DNA of 64,000 nucleotides from Nitratifractor salsuginis DSM 16511 (GCF_000186245.1 NC_014935.1:496001-560000), one strand, 5' to 3'. Shown: positions 50,418 to 59,471, counted from the first letter of the stretch. Translations and numbers: made by a program. The notes: generated by a model not told the origin, from the letters alone.

Positions 50418-53090
50418 ATGGTCGGGCTTTTGCCTCCTTTGGTGCTGATTCTCTTGGCTGCTTATCTCCTCGGTATCTCATATCATCACATTTCCCAAGT
50501 TTCTGACTTGAAGAAGGTTTTGAAGAATGACAGGCTTATAAAAGAGGTGCTGCTTCAGATTGGGAAGGAACGAAGTATAAGTGCTCTCTATCTGGGGAAT
50601 AGACGGGAGGAGTTTCACCGAATGCTCAAGCAGCAGAGGGCAGCGTCGGACCGGGCGCTCACTGCACTTTGGAAAGGGCTCGATCATCAAGTGAAAGATT
50701 TGAAGCTTCGGGAGAGCTATCGGATCCTTTTTAGTAAGCTGAAGCAGCTTCAGGCTCTTCGAAAAAAGGTTGATGAAGGCAAAGTAGATTCTTTCTCTTT
50801 TGAAGATTTCTTCGTCAATGGATATACACAGAGTCTATTGGATCCCCTGGAGAGGAGCTATTCAGCTGTCCAAAATTACAAATTTGATTATGAGCTCGCT
50901 TCAAAAATCGTCTACCTTTTGCTCTACGAACATATAAGAGAGGCGAGCGATCTTGAGTGGGGCTATCTCGCCTATTATCTTGCCGGGGAATACGCGATGA
51001 GCTCCGAGGAGCATAGGAGCTGGCAAAATTACCATAACGAAGCGCATCTTGTCTCTCCGGATGAGGAAGAAGATGCCCTGGCTCGATCGATCAGTGCCCT
51101 GCTCAATCAGCCCAAAGTTCAGGAGCTCCGATCGAAGCTCGATAGATTTTTGGCCCTGATCGACTTTCATGCGGAAAAAGGCGATTATCCGATCGACGTT
51201 ATGGAGTGGTTTGAACTGCAAAATAAAAAAATTGCTCTCCTCGGCGAAATTGAAACACGGATCATCGATTCGAGTTACATCTCGGTTCAAAAATACATCG
51301 ATCAGGAGTTTCTTCATCTGATCGCCGCAGCCGTTGTCTTATTCGTTGGGTTGATGATGCTGTTCTGGGGATACAGGCTTTCCGGAGCGATGCAGGAACA
51401 TATCTCCAGATTGGAGGCGCTGGTCAAAACAATGCCCCATAACGGTGAAGAGGTGGATCTCGCTCAGTTGCGTTTCGACTCCCGTAAAGAGATTCAGAAG
51501 GTCTATCAGCTCCTGGAGTCGTCGTTGGAAAAGGCGGACAAAGAGCGAAGGAGTGCTCTGGATACGGCCAGGGCCAAGGATCTCTTCCTGGCCAATATGT
51601 CCCATGAAATCCGTACGCCGCTCAATGGAATCGTCGGCTTTATCCAGCTCCTGGAGACCACACCGCTCAACGAGGAGCAGCGGGAGTTCATCCGCGTCGT
51701 TCAGGAGAGTTCCCAGAATCTTTTGAATATCGTCAACGACATTCTCGATTTTTCGAAGATCGAAGCTGGGAAGGTGGAGCTCGAAGAGATCCCTTTCGAT
51801 CCCATCGACAAGTGGGAGATGGCTGTCGAGACCTATGCGGCCAAAGCGCTGCACAAAGGAATCGACTTCGCCGTCTATGTCGATCCCGCTCTTCCCGGAA
51901 GGATTTTGGGCGACCCAACCCGAATTTCCCAGGTGTTGGTCAACTTGGTAAACAATGCGATCAAATTCACGGAGCGTGGAGGCGAAGTTAGCGTTTTTTG
52001 CCAAAAAATGGGAGAACTCGAAGGGAATGTCTTTGTCAAGTTTGTCGTTTCCGATACGGGAATCGGTATCGCGCTGGATCAACAGGAAAAAATTTTCGAT
52101 CTCTTTACTCAGGCGGATTCCACGACAAGCCGGAAATTCGGGGGGACCGGTTTGGGGCTTTCCATCTCGAGTAAATTGGTTGCGGCGATGGGAGGCAAGC
52201 TTGCGGTAGAGAGTGAGCCCGGGAAGGGATCGAGCTTCTTCTTTACCCTGCCGCTCAAAAAAGACCCCGAAGCCCCCGAGCGCCGGAGGCCAAGTTTTCA
52301 GGGAACGAAGATCGGCCTGATTCAGGAGGGCTTCACACTCGATCGACAAAGGGATAAAAATCTCAAAACGTATGTGGAATACCTCGGGGCGGATTTCTCC
52401 GTTTATGACAAAAAGAGTCTTTTGAGGGGACGCTCCGGAGAAATGCCCGATCTCTTCTTCCTCGATGAGGATTGCCTGGACGGACAGAAAGAGCTTGTCA
52501 AACTGTTGATCCTCAAGGTTCCCATCAGTCTGATCACTTCCGGGGAAAACAAAAAGATTCTCGATGCGATCAAATCGAAGCTCAATACGCTCATATACAA
52601 ACCGCTGAACTACTCCAAAACGCTTCGTGCTCTAAGTAAATACGCCGGTCTGGAAAGCAGCCATGCGGAGGGATTCAAATCGGAAATGGCGTTCAGAGAC
52701 TTGAAAGTCCTGGTGGCCGAGGACAACCCCATCAACCAAAAACTGATCATTGCGACACTTTCGCGATTCGGGATCGATGTGGCGATCGCCAATAACGGGG
52801 AAGAGGCGTTCGAGAGGCGCAAAGAGGATAATTTTGATCTGATCTTTATGGATATTCAAATGCCGGTAATGGATGGGGTGGAGGCGACACGGGCGATTTT
52901 GGCGTATGAACGCGAAACGGACAGCCCCCATATCCCGATCATCGCGCTGACAGCCAATGCGGTTCAGGGAAACAAGGATCAGTATCTGGCAGCGGGGATG
53001 GACGACTATATCGCCAAACCGATCAATATCGATCGTCTGCGTAATCTGATCGGTTATTATGCGCCCGATAAGGTTGTCAAAAGCTCCTGA
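50418..53090 (+). CDS. Hybrid sensor histidine kinase with NIT domain and receivers
   Basis: An 890-residue protein. Layout: N-terminal helix (5-25); a large periplasmic NIT-type all-helical sensor (about 30-295) with the hallmark LLQIGKERSISALYLGNR; second helix (about 297-318); coiled linker; HisKA with MSHEIRTPLNG; ATPase with LVNLVNNAIKFTE and GGTGLGLSIS; a degenerate receiver (about 630-745) with the Asp region changed to DLFFLDEDC; and a C-terminal receiver with phosphoacceptor in IFMDIQMPVMDG. NIT domains sense nitrate or nitrite. No output regulator is adjacent, so it likely signals through a separate phosphotransfer protein. Confidence 0.9.
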   Translation: MVGLLPPLVLILLAAYLLGISYHHISQVSDLKKVLKNDRLIKEVLLQIGKERSISALYLGNRREEFHRMLKQQRAASDRALTALWKGLDHQVKDLKLRESYRILFSKLKQLQALRKKVDEGKVDSFSFEDFFVNGYTQSLLDPLERSYSAVQNYKFDYELASKIVYLLLYEHIREASDLEWGYLAYYLAGEYAMSSEEHRSWQNYHNEAHLVSPDEEEDALARSISALLNQPKVQELRSKLDRFLALIDFHAEKGDYPIDVMEWFELQNKKIALLGEIETRIIDSSYISVQKYIDQEFLHLIAAAVVLFVGLMMLFWGYRLSGAMQEHISRLEALVKTMPHNGEEVDLAQLRFDSRKEIQKVYQLLESSLEKADKERRSALDTARAKDLFLANMSHEIRTPLNGIVGFIQLLETTPLNEEQREFIRVVQESSQNLLNIVNDILDFSKIEAGKVELEEIPFDPIDKWEMAVETYAAKALHKGIDFAVYVDPALPGRILGDPTRISQVLVNLVNNAIKFTERGGEVSVFCQKMGELEGNVFVKFVVSDTGIGIALDQQEKIFDLFTQADSTTSRKFGGTGLGLSISSKLVAAMGGKLAVESEPGKGSSFFFTLPLKKDPEAPERRRPSFQGTKIGLIQEGFTLDRQRDKNLKTYVEYLGADFSVYDKKSLLRGRSGEMPDLFFLDEDCLDGQKELVKLLILKVPISLITSGENKKILDAIKSKLNTLIYKPLNYSKTLRALSKYAGLESSHAEGFKSEMAFRDLKVLVAEDNPINQKLIIATLSRFGIDVAIANNGEEAFERRKEDNFDLIFMDIQMPVMDGVEATRAILAYERETDSPHIPIIALTANAVQGNKDQYLAAGMDDYIAKPINIDRLRNLIGYYAPDKVVKSS

Positions 53091-53105
53091 TCGTATGGAG
53101 GGCTC

Positions 53106-53819
53106 TTAGATAAACTCCTGGGCCACCTGGGTTTTGGTGACGACTTTGCGATTTTCGATGGAGAGAATCTTGTCGCAGTAGGGCAACAGCCGGGCGTCGT
53201 GGGTGACCATAATGATGGCGACCTGGCGCTCTTTGGCGATCTTTCGCAGCATCTTGACCACGTTGACCGCCCGGCTCATATCCAGCGCGGCGGTGGGTTC
53301 GTCGGCCAGGACGATGTGGGGATCGTTGCTCAGCGCCCTGGCGATGGCCGCGCGTTGGTTTTGCCCGCCGGAGAGTTGGCTGGGCATGGCGTGGGCCTTG
53401 TCACCGATGTCGAAATAGTCCAGCAGCTCCATTGCTTTTTTTTCGGCGGCTTTGCGGGGGATGCCGTTGGTGGTGGGGATGAGGATGACGTTCTCGAGGA
53501 TATTGAGAAAGGGGATCAGATAGTGGGCCTGGAAGATGAAGCCCAGTTTTTCCCGGCGAATCTTGCGGGGATCCCGGATGCTCCAGTGGTCTTCGTCCCA
53601 GACCAGCTCGTCGCCCAGCCAGATCTTGCCGCTCGTGGGCTTCTCCACGCAGCCGATCATCATCAGCAGGGTTGTCTTTCCCGCGCCGCTGGGAGCCACG
53701 AGGGCGGCAAACTCCCCCTTTTTGACCTCGAGGGAAGCGTTTTCGAGGACCCGGACCTGGGCATCGCCCTTGCCGAAAATTTTGGTGAGATTTTCTACCC
53801 TAATACCGGTATCGTTCAT
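53106..53819 (-). CDS. ABC transporter ATPase, MacB type
   Basis: A 237-residue ATPase from ATG 53819 (MNDTGIRVENLTKIFG); an upstream in-frame ATG only adds heptamer-encoded residues. Walker A is APSGAGKTT, the signature is QLSGGQNQRAAIARAL and Walker B is IVLADEPTAALD, with MVTHDARL. It is the last gene of the seven-gene operon that starts at 58261, and the partner of the permease at 53889. Confidence 0.9.
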   Translation of the reverse strand: MNDTGIRVENLTKIFGKGDAQVRVLENASLEVKKGEFAALVAPSGAGKTTLLMMIGCVEKPTSGKIWLGDELVWDEDHWSIRDPRKIRREKLGFIFQAHYLIPFLNILENVILIPTTNGIPRKAAEKKAMELLDYFDIGDKAHAMPSQLSGGQNQRAAIARALSNDPHIVLADEPTAALDMSRAVNVVKMLRKIAKERQVAIIMVTHDARLLPYCDKILSIENRKVVTKTQVAQEFI

Positions 53820-53888
53820 AGTTTCGTCTCTTTCGACAATATGTTTCCGCCCCTCCCAATGACCAGTGACCAATGACTAATGACCATA
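53820..53888. repeat. Heptamer array between permease and ATPase
   Basis: gaccagt, gaccaat, gactaat, gaccata run in phase at about 53859-53886. The array lies between two genes of the same operon. Confidence 0.75.
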
Positions 53889-55040
53889 TTATCCCCCGAT
53901 CGCTTGGCGTTCATCGGCCCGAATCGCCTTGAAGACCCCGAAGAGGCTGGCGGCGATGGAGGCGACGAGTACCACGGCGAAAAGCCCCCAGGCGTCGCTC
54001 CACTCCAGGACCACCCGTTTGGGGAATTTGTCCCAGATGGAGTGGGCGAAGAGATTGGCGAAAAGGAAGGCCAGCACCCCCAGTGCCAGGGTCTCCTTGA
54101 CGATCATCGTCGTGATCATCCGGTTGGGGATGCCCACCAGTTTCATAATGGCGATCTCTTTGATCTTCTCCAGGGTCATGGTGTAAATGATGAGGGCGAT
54201 GATGATGCTGGAGACGACGATGAGGATGGCGGTGAACATCCCGATCTGCTTTCGGGCCATTTCGATGAGGTTGATGGTGAGGATGCGGCGCTCCTGGGCA
54301 TTGGTGAAGACCCCCAGATGTTTCCAGTGCCGAATCTTTTGTGCCACGGCGTCGGGGTCGTAGCCGGGCTTGAGGGTGGCGACGACGGTATTGACCAGGT
54401 GCCGGTCGGCCTGGACGTTCATCCCCCTCGCCCGGTCGTTGTGGATGCGGGCGTTGGAGTAGAGGAATTGGAGCTTCTGGGCATCTTTGAGGCTGAGGTA
54501 GATGAGGGGCTCTCCGCCGGAGGAGACGGCCCTTTTGGTGATCCCGACCACGGTATAGAGGTCACGTCCCATCGGGATCTTGTCTCCAAGCTTGAATCCG
54601 AGCTTTTGGGAGACGACCGTTTCGTAGTGGGCCCTGGCGATGGGGCGTCCCGATACGAGGCGTTTGGGATTGATGGGGCAGAGATCACCGAAAGGGTCGT
54701 AACCCACGCTGTAGATGCGCTTCATCTCCCCGCTGGGTACCCGAACCTGAAATCCCATAAAGGCCAGAGCGGCGGTTTTGTCGATGCCGGGCTGGGCTTT
54801 GAGGGTGTTTTTGAGGTCTTCGTGGATGCGGGAGCTCTGGGCGAAGGGCCCCAGGGTATCCTCCTGGACGATCCAAAGGTCGGCGCCGGTATCGTTCAGC
54901 AGCACCTGAGCGTCGATGATCATCCCCCGATAGACTCCCACCATGATGAGCACGATCCCCAGCAGCATCCCCACCCCCATCGCGGTGACGACGAATTTGA
55001 GTTTGGCGTGGGCGATGTCGCGGCGGGCCAGATCGATCAT
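53889..55040 (-). CDS. ABC transporter permease, MacB/DevC family
   Basis: A 383-residue permease with an N-terminal helix (about 18-38), a periplasmic domain (about 45-255) and three C-terminal helices with the EIAIMKLVGIPNRMI coupling motif. With the HlyD-like protein and ATPase it forms a DevBCA/MacAB-type exporter that would move a periplasmic substrate outward. It overlaps the HlyD-like gene by 4 bases. Confidence 0.9.
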   Translation of the reverse strand: MIDLARRDIAHAKLKFVVTAMGVGMLLGIVLIMVGVYRGMIIDAQVLLNDTGADLWIVQEDTLGPFAQSSRIHEDLKNTLKAQPGIDKTAALAFMGFQVRVPSGEMKRIYSVGYDPFGDLCPINPKRLVSGRPIARAHYETVVSQKLGFKLGDKIPMGRDLYTVVGITKRAVSSGGEPLIYLSLKDAQKLQFLYSNARIHNDRARGMNVQADRHLVNTVVATLKPGYDPDAVAQKIRHWKHLGVFTNAQERRILTINLIEMARKQIGMFTAILIVVSSIIIALIIYTMTLEKIKEIAIMKLVGIPNRMITTMIVKETLALGVLAFLFANLFAHSIWDKFPKRVVLEWSDAWGLFAVVLVASIAASLFGVFKAIRADERQAIGG

Positions 55041-56179
55041 CGGTAGACTCTCGTTCCTTCCGAGAGAGGTTTTTTATGGGGATCGGGCAGGAGGATGGTT
55101 TCATTCCCCTTCAAGCTTTCGACGGCGACTTTGTTCCCTTGTACGGCCAGCGCTTTGACTTTGACGAAGTGGGCTCTGCCGTTTCGGTCGATCCAGACGC
55201 CGCCGTGCTGTAGGGCTTTTTTGGGGAGGATGATGGCGTTTTTGAGCTTTCCGGTTTGGATGGTCACTTCGGCCTGCTCTTTGAGGTAGAAGGGCCGGGG
55301 GAGTTTGTCGAAAGCCACTTCGACAATGCGCTCTTCGGTTACAGGATCACTCTGGGGTTCGATACGCGCCACTTTGCCCGCGAGGGGCGCTCCGGGGCGG
55401 GAGCGCAGCCGGATCGTTGAGGGTTCGCCGGGGCGGAGCTTTTGGCTCAGCGCTTCGTCGATGGTGGCACTCACCCAGACATCCCGGGGGCGGACGATGG
55501 TGAGTATGGGCTGCTGGGGGGCGACGGTCTGGGAGGGCTGGGCGTCGCGGTGGACGACGAGGCCGTTGACCGGCGCGTGGATCTCGAAACGGCTCAGGCG
55601 TTTTTGCAGGGCGTCGATATTGAGGCGGGCTTCGCTCTCCTGGGCTTTGAGAGCTTCGATCTCCGCCTCTTTGGCGGCGATCTGGGCTTGCACGGACCGG
55701 AGATTGGCCTGGGCCTTGTCGTATTCCGATTCGGGGGCGTAGCCTTTGGGAGAGAGCTTTTGGTAGCGGGCGAAGACGATCTGCGCCAGCTTCAACTGTG
55801 CCTTGAGGCTCTCGAGATCCTTCCTGGCCGCCTGGAGGTTGAAGCGCAGGCTCTGCAGGTGGGCCCGGGCCTGGGCGATCTGATCGGGCAGGTCCACCGG
55901 GTCGATACGGGCGATGAGCTCCCCTTGTCGTACAGTTTCTCCCTGATCCTTGAGGACCGCCAGGAGCTTGCCGCCGTAGGTGGAGCCCACGGGATAGAGG
56001 GTCTTCGCCTCCACCGTGGCGATGCCGAAGACACTGAGGTTCATCTCTCCCCTCATGGGATGGATCGTTCGGTAGCTGTGTTTGGGGATGAAGAGCTTGG
56101 TATAGAAAAGCAGGCCCGTTATGGCTAGGAGTAGGAGCCCAACCAGAGTTTTGGCCAGGGAGCGCAAGGAAGGATTCAC
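55037..56179 (-). CDS. HlyD/MacA-family periplasmic adaptor
   Basis: A 380-residue adaptor: N-terminal helix (about 10-27), a biotinyl-lipoyl-like strand region, a long coiled-coil hairpin (about 95-195, rich in Ala, Leu, Gln, Glu, Arg), then the second lipoyl half with HAPVNGLVVHRDAQPSQTV and beta-barrel domains. It bridges the MacB-type permease to an outer-membrane channel; no TolC homolog lies in this window. The start overlaps the channel-like gene by one base. Confidence 0.92.
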   Translation of the reverse strand: MNPSLRSLAKTLVGLLLLAITGLLFYTKLFIPKHSYRTIHPMRGEMNLSVFGIATVEAKTLYPVGSTYGGKLLAVLKDQGETVRQGELIARIDPVDLPDQIAQARAHLQSLRFNLQAARKDLESLKAQLKLAQIVFARYQKLSPKGYAPESEYDKAQANLRSVQAQIAAKEAEIEALKAQESEARLNIDALQKRLSRFEIHAPVNGLVVHRDAQPSQTVAPQQPILTIVRPRDVWVSATIDEALSQKLRPGEPSTIRLRSRPGAPLAGKVARIEPQSDPVTEERIVEVAFDKLPRPFYLKEQAEVTIQTGKLKNAIILPKKALQHGGVWIDRNGRAHFVKVKALAVQGNKVAVESLKGNETILLPDPHKKPLSEGTRVYR

Positions 56180-56760
56180 TATTTGATCTCCTTGTTCTGA
56201 TGGGCGTAGAGCAAAATCGCGACGAAGACACCGCCCTGTACGACGCCCAAGATCACTTCGCTGATGACGGCGACCATCGCCGGAAGGGTCTGGGGGATCC
56301 AGTCGCCCGAACCCAGCGTCGTGAAGGTGACGGCAGAGATATACATGCTCAGGATGAAGTCATGGGACTGGATCTCCGCCAGATTCTCCGTCGAAAGCTG
56401 GGAGTTGAGGTGAAAAAGATGAAAAGGATCGAAAAACCAGTAGATTGTGGCATAAAAGAGGATGGTGATTACCGTTACCTCCAAATAGAGCATCACCACA
56501 TGCAGCAAAGCGATATGAAAATGACGCTTGATATGACTGAAGATGTAGATCGCGACATCGAGCAGTAAAAAGCGCGCCAACACGATGTAAAGAATATCGG
56601 CGAACATGATGGCGTCTCGATGCTCCATAAACCACCCGAAATAGGCATACTGCAAATAGATCTGGGGCAGAAGAGGCAGGAGGACCAAGGGCAGGATGAG
56701 GAAAGCAATGTTGTCACTCTTGATCCAGCGGTTTTTCCGTTCGGCGAGGCGGCTGAGCAT
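56179..56760 (-). CDS. Ion-channel-like membrane protein
   Basis: A 193-residue protein with four helices. Between the last two lies a pore-loop-like sequence, ISAVTFTTLGSGDWIPQT, resembling potassium channel filters (TxxTxGxGD) with one or two changes. There is no cytoplasmic regulatory domain. It belongs to the ArsR-operator operon, which is unusual for a channel of this kind. Ion selectivity cannot be told. Confidence 0.75.
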   Translation of the reverse strand: MLSRLAERKNRWIKSDNIAFLILPLVLLPLLPQIYLQYAYFGWFMEHRDAIMFADILYIVLARFLLLDVAIYIFSHIKRHFHIALLHVVMLYLEVTVITILFYATIYWFFDPFHLFHLNSQLSTENLAEIQSHDFILSMYISAVTFTTLGSGDWIPQTLPAMVAVISEVILGVVQGGVFVAILLYAHQNKEIK

Positions 56761-56763
56761 CGG

Positions 56764-57171
56764 CTATCGCTCCCCGGATTTGGAAGCGTTGTTCTCTGCG
56801 ATCCCGTAGCGTTTGAGTCGCTCGGTAAGCTCTTTGCGGCTAAGCAGCCCGATGTGGCGCTCGACGATCTTGCCTGAGCGGTCGATGAAGATCTGGGTGG
56901 GGATCATCCGGATGCGGAATTTCCCGGCCGCTTCCCGGTCCTGCAGGACATTGACGAAATAGAGGGGGAGTTTGGGGTTTTTTTGTTTGAGCTCATAGAG
57001 GAGATGATCCATCCTTTGGCAGCTTCGGCAGCTGGTCGCGCCGAATTCCAACATTTTGGCCCCCTGTGCGGGGATTTTGGCATAGGGAGTGGCCGGAAGC
57101 ATCCCCTCATCGGCCTGTGCGGTGCCGAAGAGTCCCAAAAAGAGAAGCGTGAGGATCGATCGTAAAAACAT
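56764..57171 (-). CDS. Exported thioredoxin-like protein
   Basis: A 135-residue periplasmic protein from ATG 57171. It has a signal peptide (MFLRSILTLLFLGLFGTAQA), the active site ATSCRSCQRM and the cis-Pro strand RMIPTQIFID. It is probably the reductant partner of the CcdA-like membrane protein coded just upstream, passing electrons to periplasmic disulfides or metalloid-protein adducts. Confidence 0.88.
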   Translation of the reverse strand: MFLRSILTLLFLGLFGTAQADEGMLPATPYAKIPAQGAKMLEFGATSCRSCQRMDHLLYELKQKNPKLPLYFVNVLQDREAAGKFRIRMIPTQIFIDRSGKIVERHIGLLSRKELTERLKRYGIAENNASKSGER

Positions 57172-57190
57172 TCCGTTCCTTTGTCGTGAG

Positions 57191-57898
57191 TTAGAACAAC
57201 TGCCACGCTTTGTAAAGGAAATAGGTGCCAATAAGCACCAGCGTGGCGATAAAAAGGGCATTGATCCCCCGACTGATCTGCCCCAGACGGCGGTTGGAAG
57301 CGATCTTTTGGGCGAAGCCCACCGAGATCCCTGCCGCCAGCAGCAGCGAAGCGTGCCCCAGGGCGAAACTGAGTACCAGGATATAGGCGTGCACCCAGCC
57401 CGCACTTTCGGCTACGGTGATGATGGCCACCAGGGGTGCCGAAGCGCAGGGAGTGCTCACCAGTCCGAAGATCAGGCCGATGACCAGGGCGCCCAACAGC
57501 TTGAATCTTAGCAGTTTTGCGGCGATCTTTTGCTTGTCGATCCCCTGGCCCAGCCACCCCATGGCATAGGCCGCCACGGCGAAGGAGGCCAGGGCCGCCA
57601 GGAGGTCGGCCCAGAGGGGCGCGACGGAGAGCATGATGCCGATCTTGGCCGTAAGCAGCATCAGGATGGAAAAACTGATCACCAGGCCCAGGACGAAAAG
57701 GAGGGAGAAGCGGATAACGAAACGTCGCCGGGCAGCCGGGGTGTCGATGTCTTCACTCAGGGCTACGGCGCTGGCGACCAGCAGCGGCAGGGTGACGATG
57801 GAGCAGGGAGCCATAGCGGTGATCACCCCGATCCCCGGGGCGCCCAGTATGGAGAGGAGGCTATGGGCTCCCAGCCAGGCGGTCAGTGTTTCGAGCAC
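57191..57898 (-). CDS. CcdA/DsbD-type transmembrane thiol electron carrier
   Basis: A 235-residue protein with about six helices and the two membrane Cys of the family in GVITAMAPCSIVTLPLL and GLVSTPCASAPLV. It would carry electrons from cytoplasmic thioredoxin to the periplasmic thioredoxin-like protein next in the operon. It starts 3 bases after the AhpD-like gene. Confidence 0.88.
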   Translation of the reverse strand: MLETLTAWLGAHSLLSILGAPGIGVITAMAPCSIVTLPLLVASAVALSEDIDTPAARRRFVIRFSLLFVLGLVISFSILMLLTAKIGIMLSVAPLWADLLAALASFAVAAYAMGWLGQGIDKQKIAAKLLRFKLLGALVIGLIFGLVSTPCASAPLVAIITVAESAGWVHAYILVLSFALGHASLLLAAGISVGFAQKIASNRRLGQISRGINALFIATLVLIGTYFLYKAWQLF

Positions 57899-57901
57899 GG
57901 A

Positions 57902-58261
57902 TTATTTGAGCAGATCGAAAACGGTTTTGGCGTCGCCGACGACCTTGCTGAAAGCGGCGTGGCGGACAATGCGCACCACAGAAAGGATCTCCTCCTTGCT
58001 GGCACCCATTTTGAGCAGGGCGGAGGTGTTGACCTCGATGCAATCTTCGCTTCCCGTGGCCAGGGCGGCGGCGAGGAAGATCATCGTGGTGGTTTTGGGA
58101 TCGAGGACATTTTTCTCGCTCTTGGTTCCCAGCCTGGCGCTCATCGCCTGTTCGACGAGGAAGGAAGGATCTGCGGCTTTGGCGGCTTCGATGGAAGAGG
58201 GGAGTTCACCGAAAGCATCCATCATCATCTGTTCGACCTGTTCGGGGGTAGGCATTTGCAT
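57902..58261 (-). CDS. Carboxymuconolactone decarboxylase/AhpD-like protein
   Basis: A 119-residue helical protein of the CMD family (FLAAALATGSEDCIEVNTSALLKMGASKEEILSVV). AhpD relatives have a CxxC redox pair; here only one Cys (EDCIEVN) is kept, followed downstream by a His (VRHAAF), so peroxidase-type chemistry is uncertain. It is first in the operon, 39 bases below an ArsR operator; AAGGAG precedes ATG 58261. Confidence 0.85.
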   Translation of the reverse strand: MQMPTPEQVEQMMMDAFGELPSSIEAAKAADPSFLVEQAMSARLGTKSEKNVLDPKTTTMIFLAAALATGSEDCIEVNTSALLKMGASKEEILSVVRIVRHAAFSKVVGDAKTVFDLLK

Positions 58262-58299
58262 TTTTTCTCCTTAGGGTATTGATTGCGAGTTGAAATTAT

Positions 58300-58315
58300 A
58301 TCAAAATATCTCGAT
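58300..58315 (-). promoter_or_regulatory. ArsR operator upstream of the seven-gene exporter operon
   Basis: ATCAA-AATATC-TCGAT, one mismatch from the perfect site at 50275 and with an identical spacer. It is 39 bases upstream of the AhpD-like gene, a distance similar to the other three sites. Confidence 0.72.
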
Positions 58316-58331
58316 ATTTAAAAACAGAGCC

Positions 58332-59471
58332 CTAGCTCTTGAGCTCCTTGCCCGTCAGGAAGAGGGTGAGCTTCATCGCCTCTCCCAGCAGATCCAAACC
58401 TTCGGCGATGTAAATGCGGTTGGAGAGGCTCTTGAGCCGAAGAGCCAGGTAGAGAATGCGCTCTTCGGCGGGGAGGTAGAGATGCTTGACGATATCCCAG
58501 GCCTCCTCTTCGGGCTCCTCGTCCAGGAATTCCAGAGATTCGATGGCCCAGCCGTAAGTGTTTTCGAGGATGCCCCGGATGTTCCGGCGTGCCTCCTCTG
58601 CGGAGATGGCGGCCTCTTTGGCGGTGCTGCGGCGGTAGAGGATGTCGGTCATCGCCCGCAGAGAGGCCAGAGAGCTGCCCAGGGTCATATAGGCACTGAC
58701 GCTCAGGTCGTTGAGGGGATGGAGGATCGATTCGTCGAGGAGCTCGGCGGCCCGGGCGGCCTCTTCGGGGCTCCGGGCCTGCTCCAGTTCGGTGCAGTGG
58801 CGCTTGACGATGGAGAGTTTCAATCCGATCGCTTCGAGGATCTGGCGGTAGGGAGCGAGTTTGTCCAGGGCTTCACGGAAAGCGGCGCTCTGTTTCGGAT
58901 CGATTTTTTGCTCTTCTCCTGAGGCGATTTGGCGCACCCTCTGGCGGCAGAGACTGTAGCGGGCGTAGAGCTCGTTGACGGCGAGGAAGAGGTCGTTGGC
59001 CCGGTAGGGGGTCTTCTCCAGGGTCTTCTGGGCGAAATACTCCTGCCCCATGATCGCCTCGGCCACTTTGAGGTATTTGATCACCAGTTTCAGATAAGGC
59101 AGCAGTCCGGGATCTCTTTGGGATTGGGCGAGGATGAGCTGGGAGAGGAGGTGGAACCCGTAGGACATGGAGATGGGGTCGAGACGGATGTGATAGTGGA
59201 CGATCCCCACACGGGCGATGTGCCGGTAGAGCTTGTCGTCAAAGGGTTTGGAGAGGAGTTCTGCAACGAAAGCGATCTGCTTTTTCTTGAGCTCGGGAAT
59301 CCTTTCTCTTGGAATGAAGGAGGCGAGCTCCTCTTTTTCCAGAAGCTTTTCATAAAAACGGTCCATGATCTCCCCGGCGTAGGGGGCGAGCTTTTCAAGC
59401 GCCTCCTTGCGCATCTTCAGGTCGTTTTCATCCAGGTCGTAGATCTCTTTGATGAGTGTCAGTTTGTCCAT
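58332..59471 (-). CDS. Globin-coupled sensor with unknown helical output
   Basis: A 379-residue protein from ATG 59471. Residues about 1-165 form a sensor globin: RFYEKLLEKEELASFIPRER and ARVGIVHYHIRLDPISMSYGF, with the proximal haem His in the VHYHI segment. The remaining 210 residues are helical and show no GGDEF, kinase or chemoreceptor motif. It should bind O2, NO or CO. Its start overlaps the stop of the cyclic-nucleotide-binding gene (TAATG). Confidence 0.85.
   Translation of the reverse strand: MDKLTLIKEIYDLDENDLKMRKEALEKLAPYAGEIMDRFYEKLLEKEELASFIPRERIPELKKKQIAFVAELLSKPFDDKLYRHIARVGIVHYHIRLDPISMSYGFHLLSQLILAQSQRDPGLLPYLKLVIKYLKVAEAIMGQEYFAQKTLEKTPYRANDLFLAVNELYARYSLCRQRVRQIASGEEQKIDPKQSAAFREALDKLAPYRQILEAIGLKLSIVKRHCTELEQARSPEEAARAAELLDESILHPLNDLSVSAYMTLGSSLASLRAMTDILYRRSTAKEAAISAEEARRNIRGILENTYGWAIESLEFLDEEPEEEAWDIVKHLYLPAEERILYLALRLKSLSNRIYIAEGLDLLGEAMKLTLFLTGKELKS

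Noticed and set aside
53820-53873. An N-terminal extension of the ABC ATPase (MVTGHWEGRK...)
   Set aside because: It is encoded by the heptamer array, and homologs begin at the ATG at 53819.
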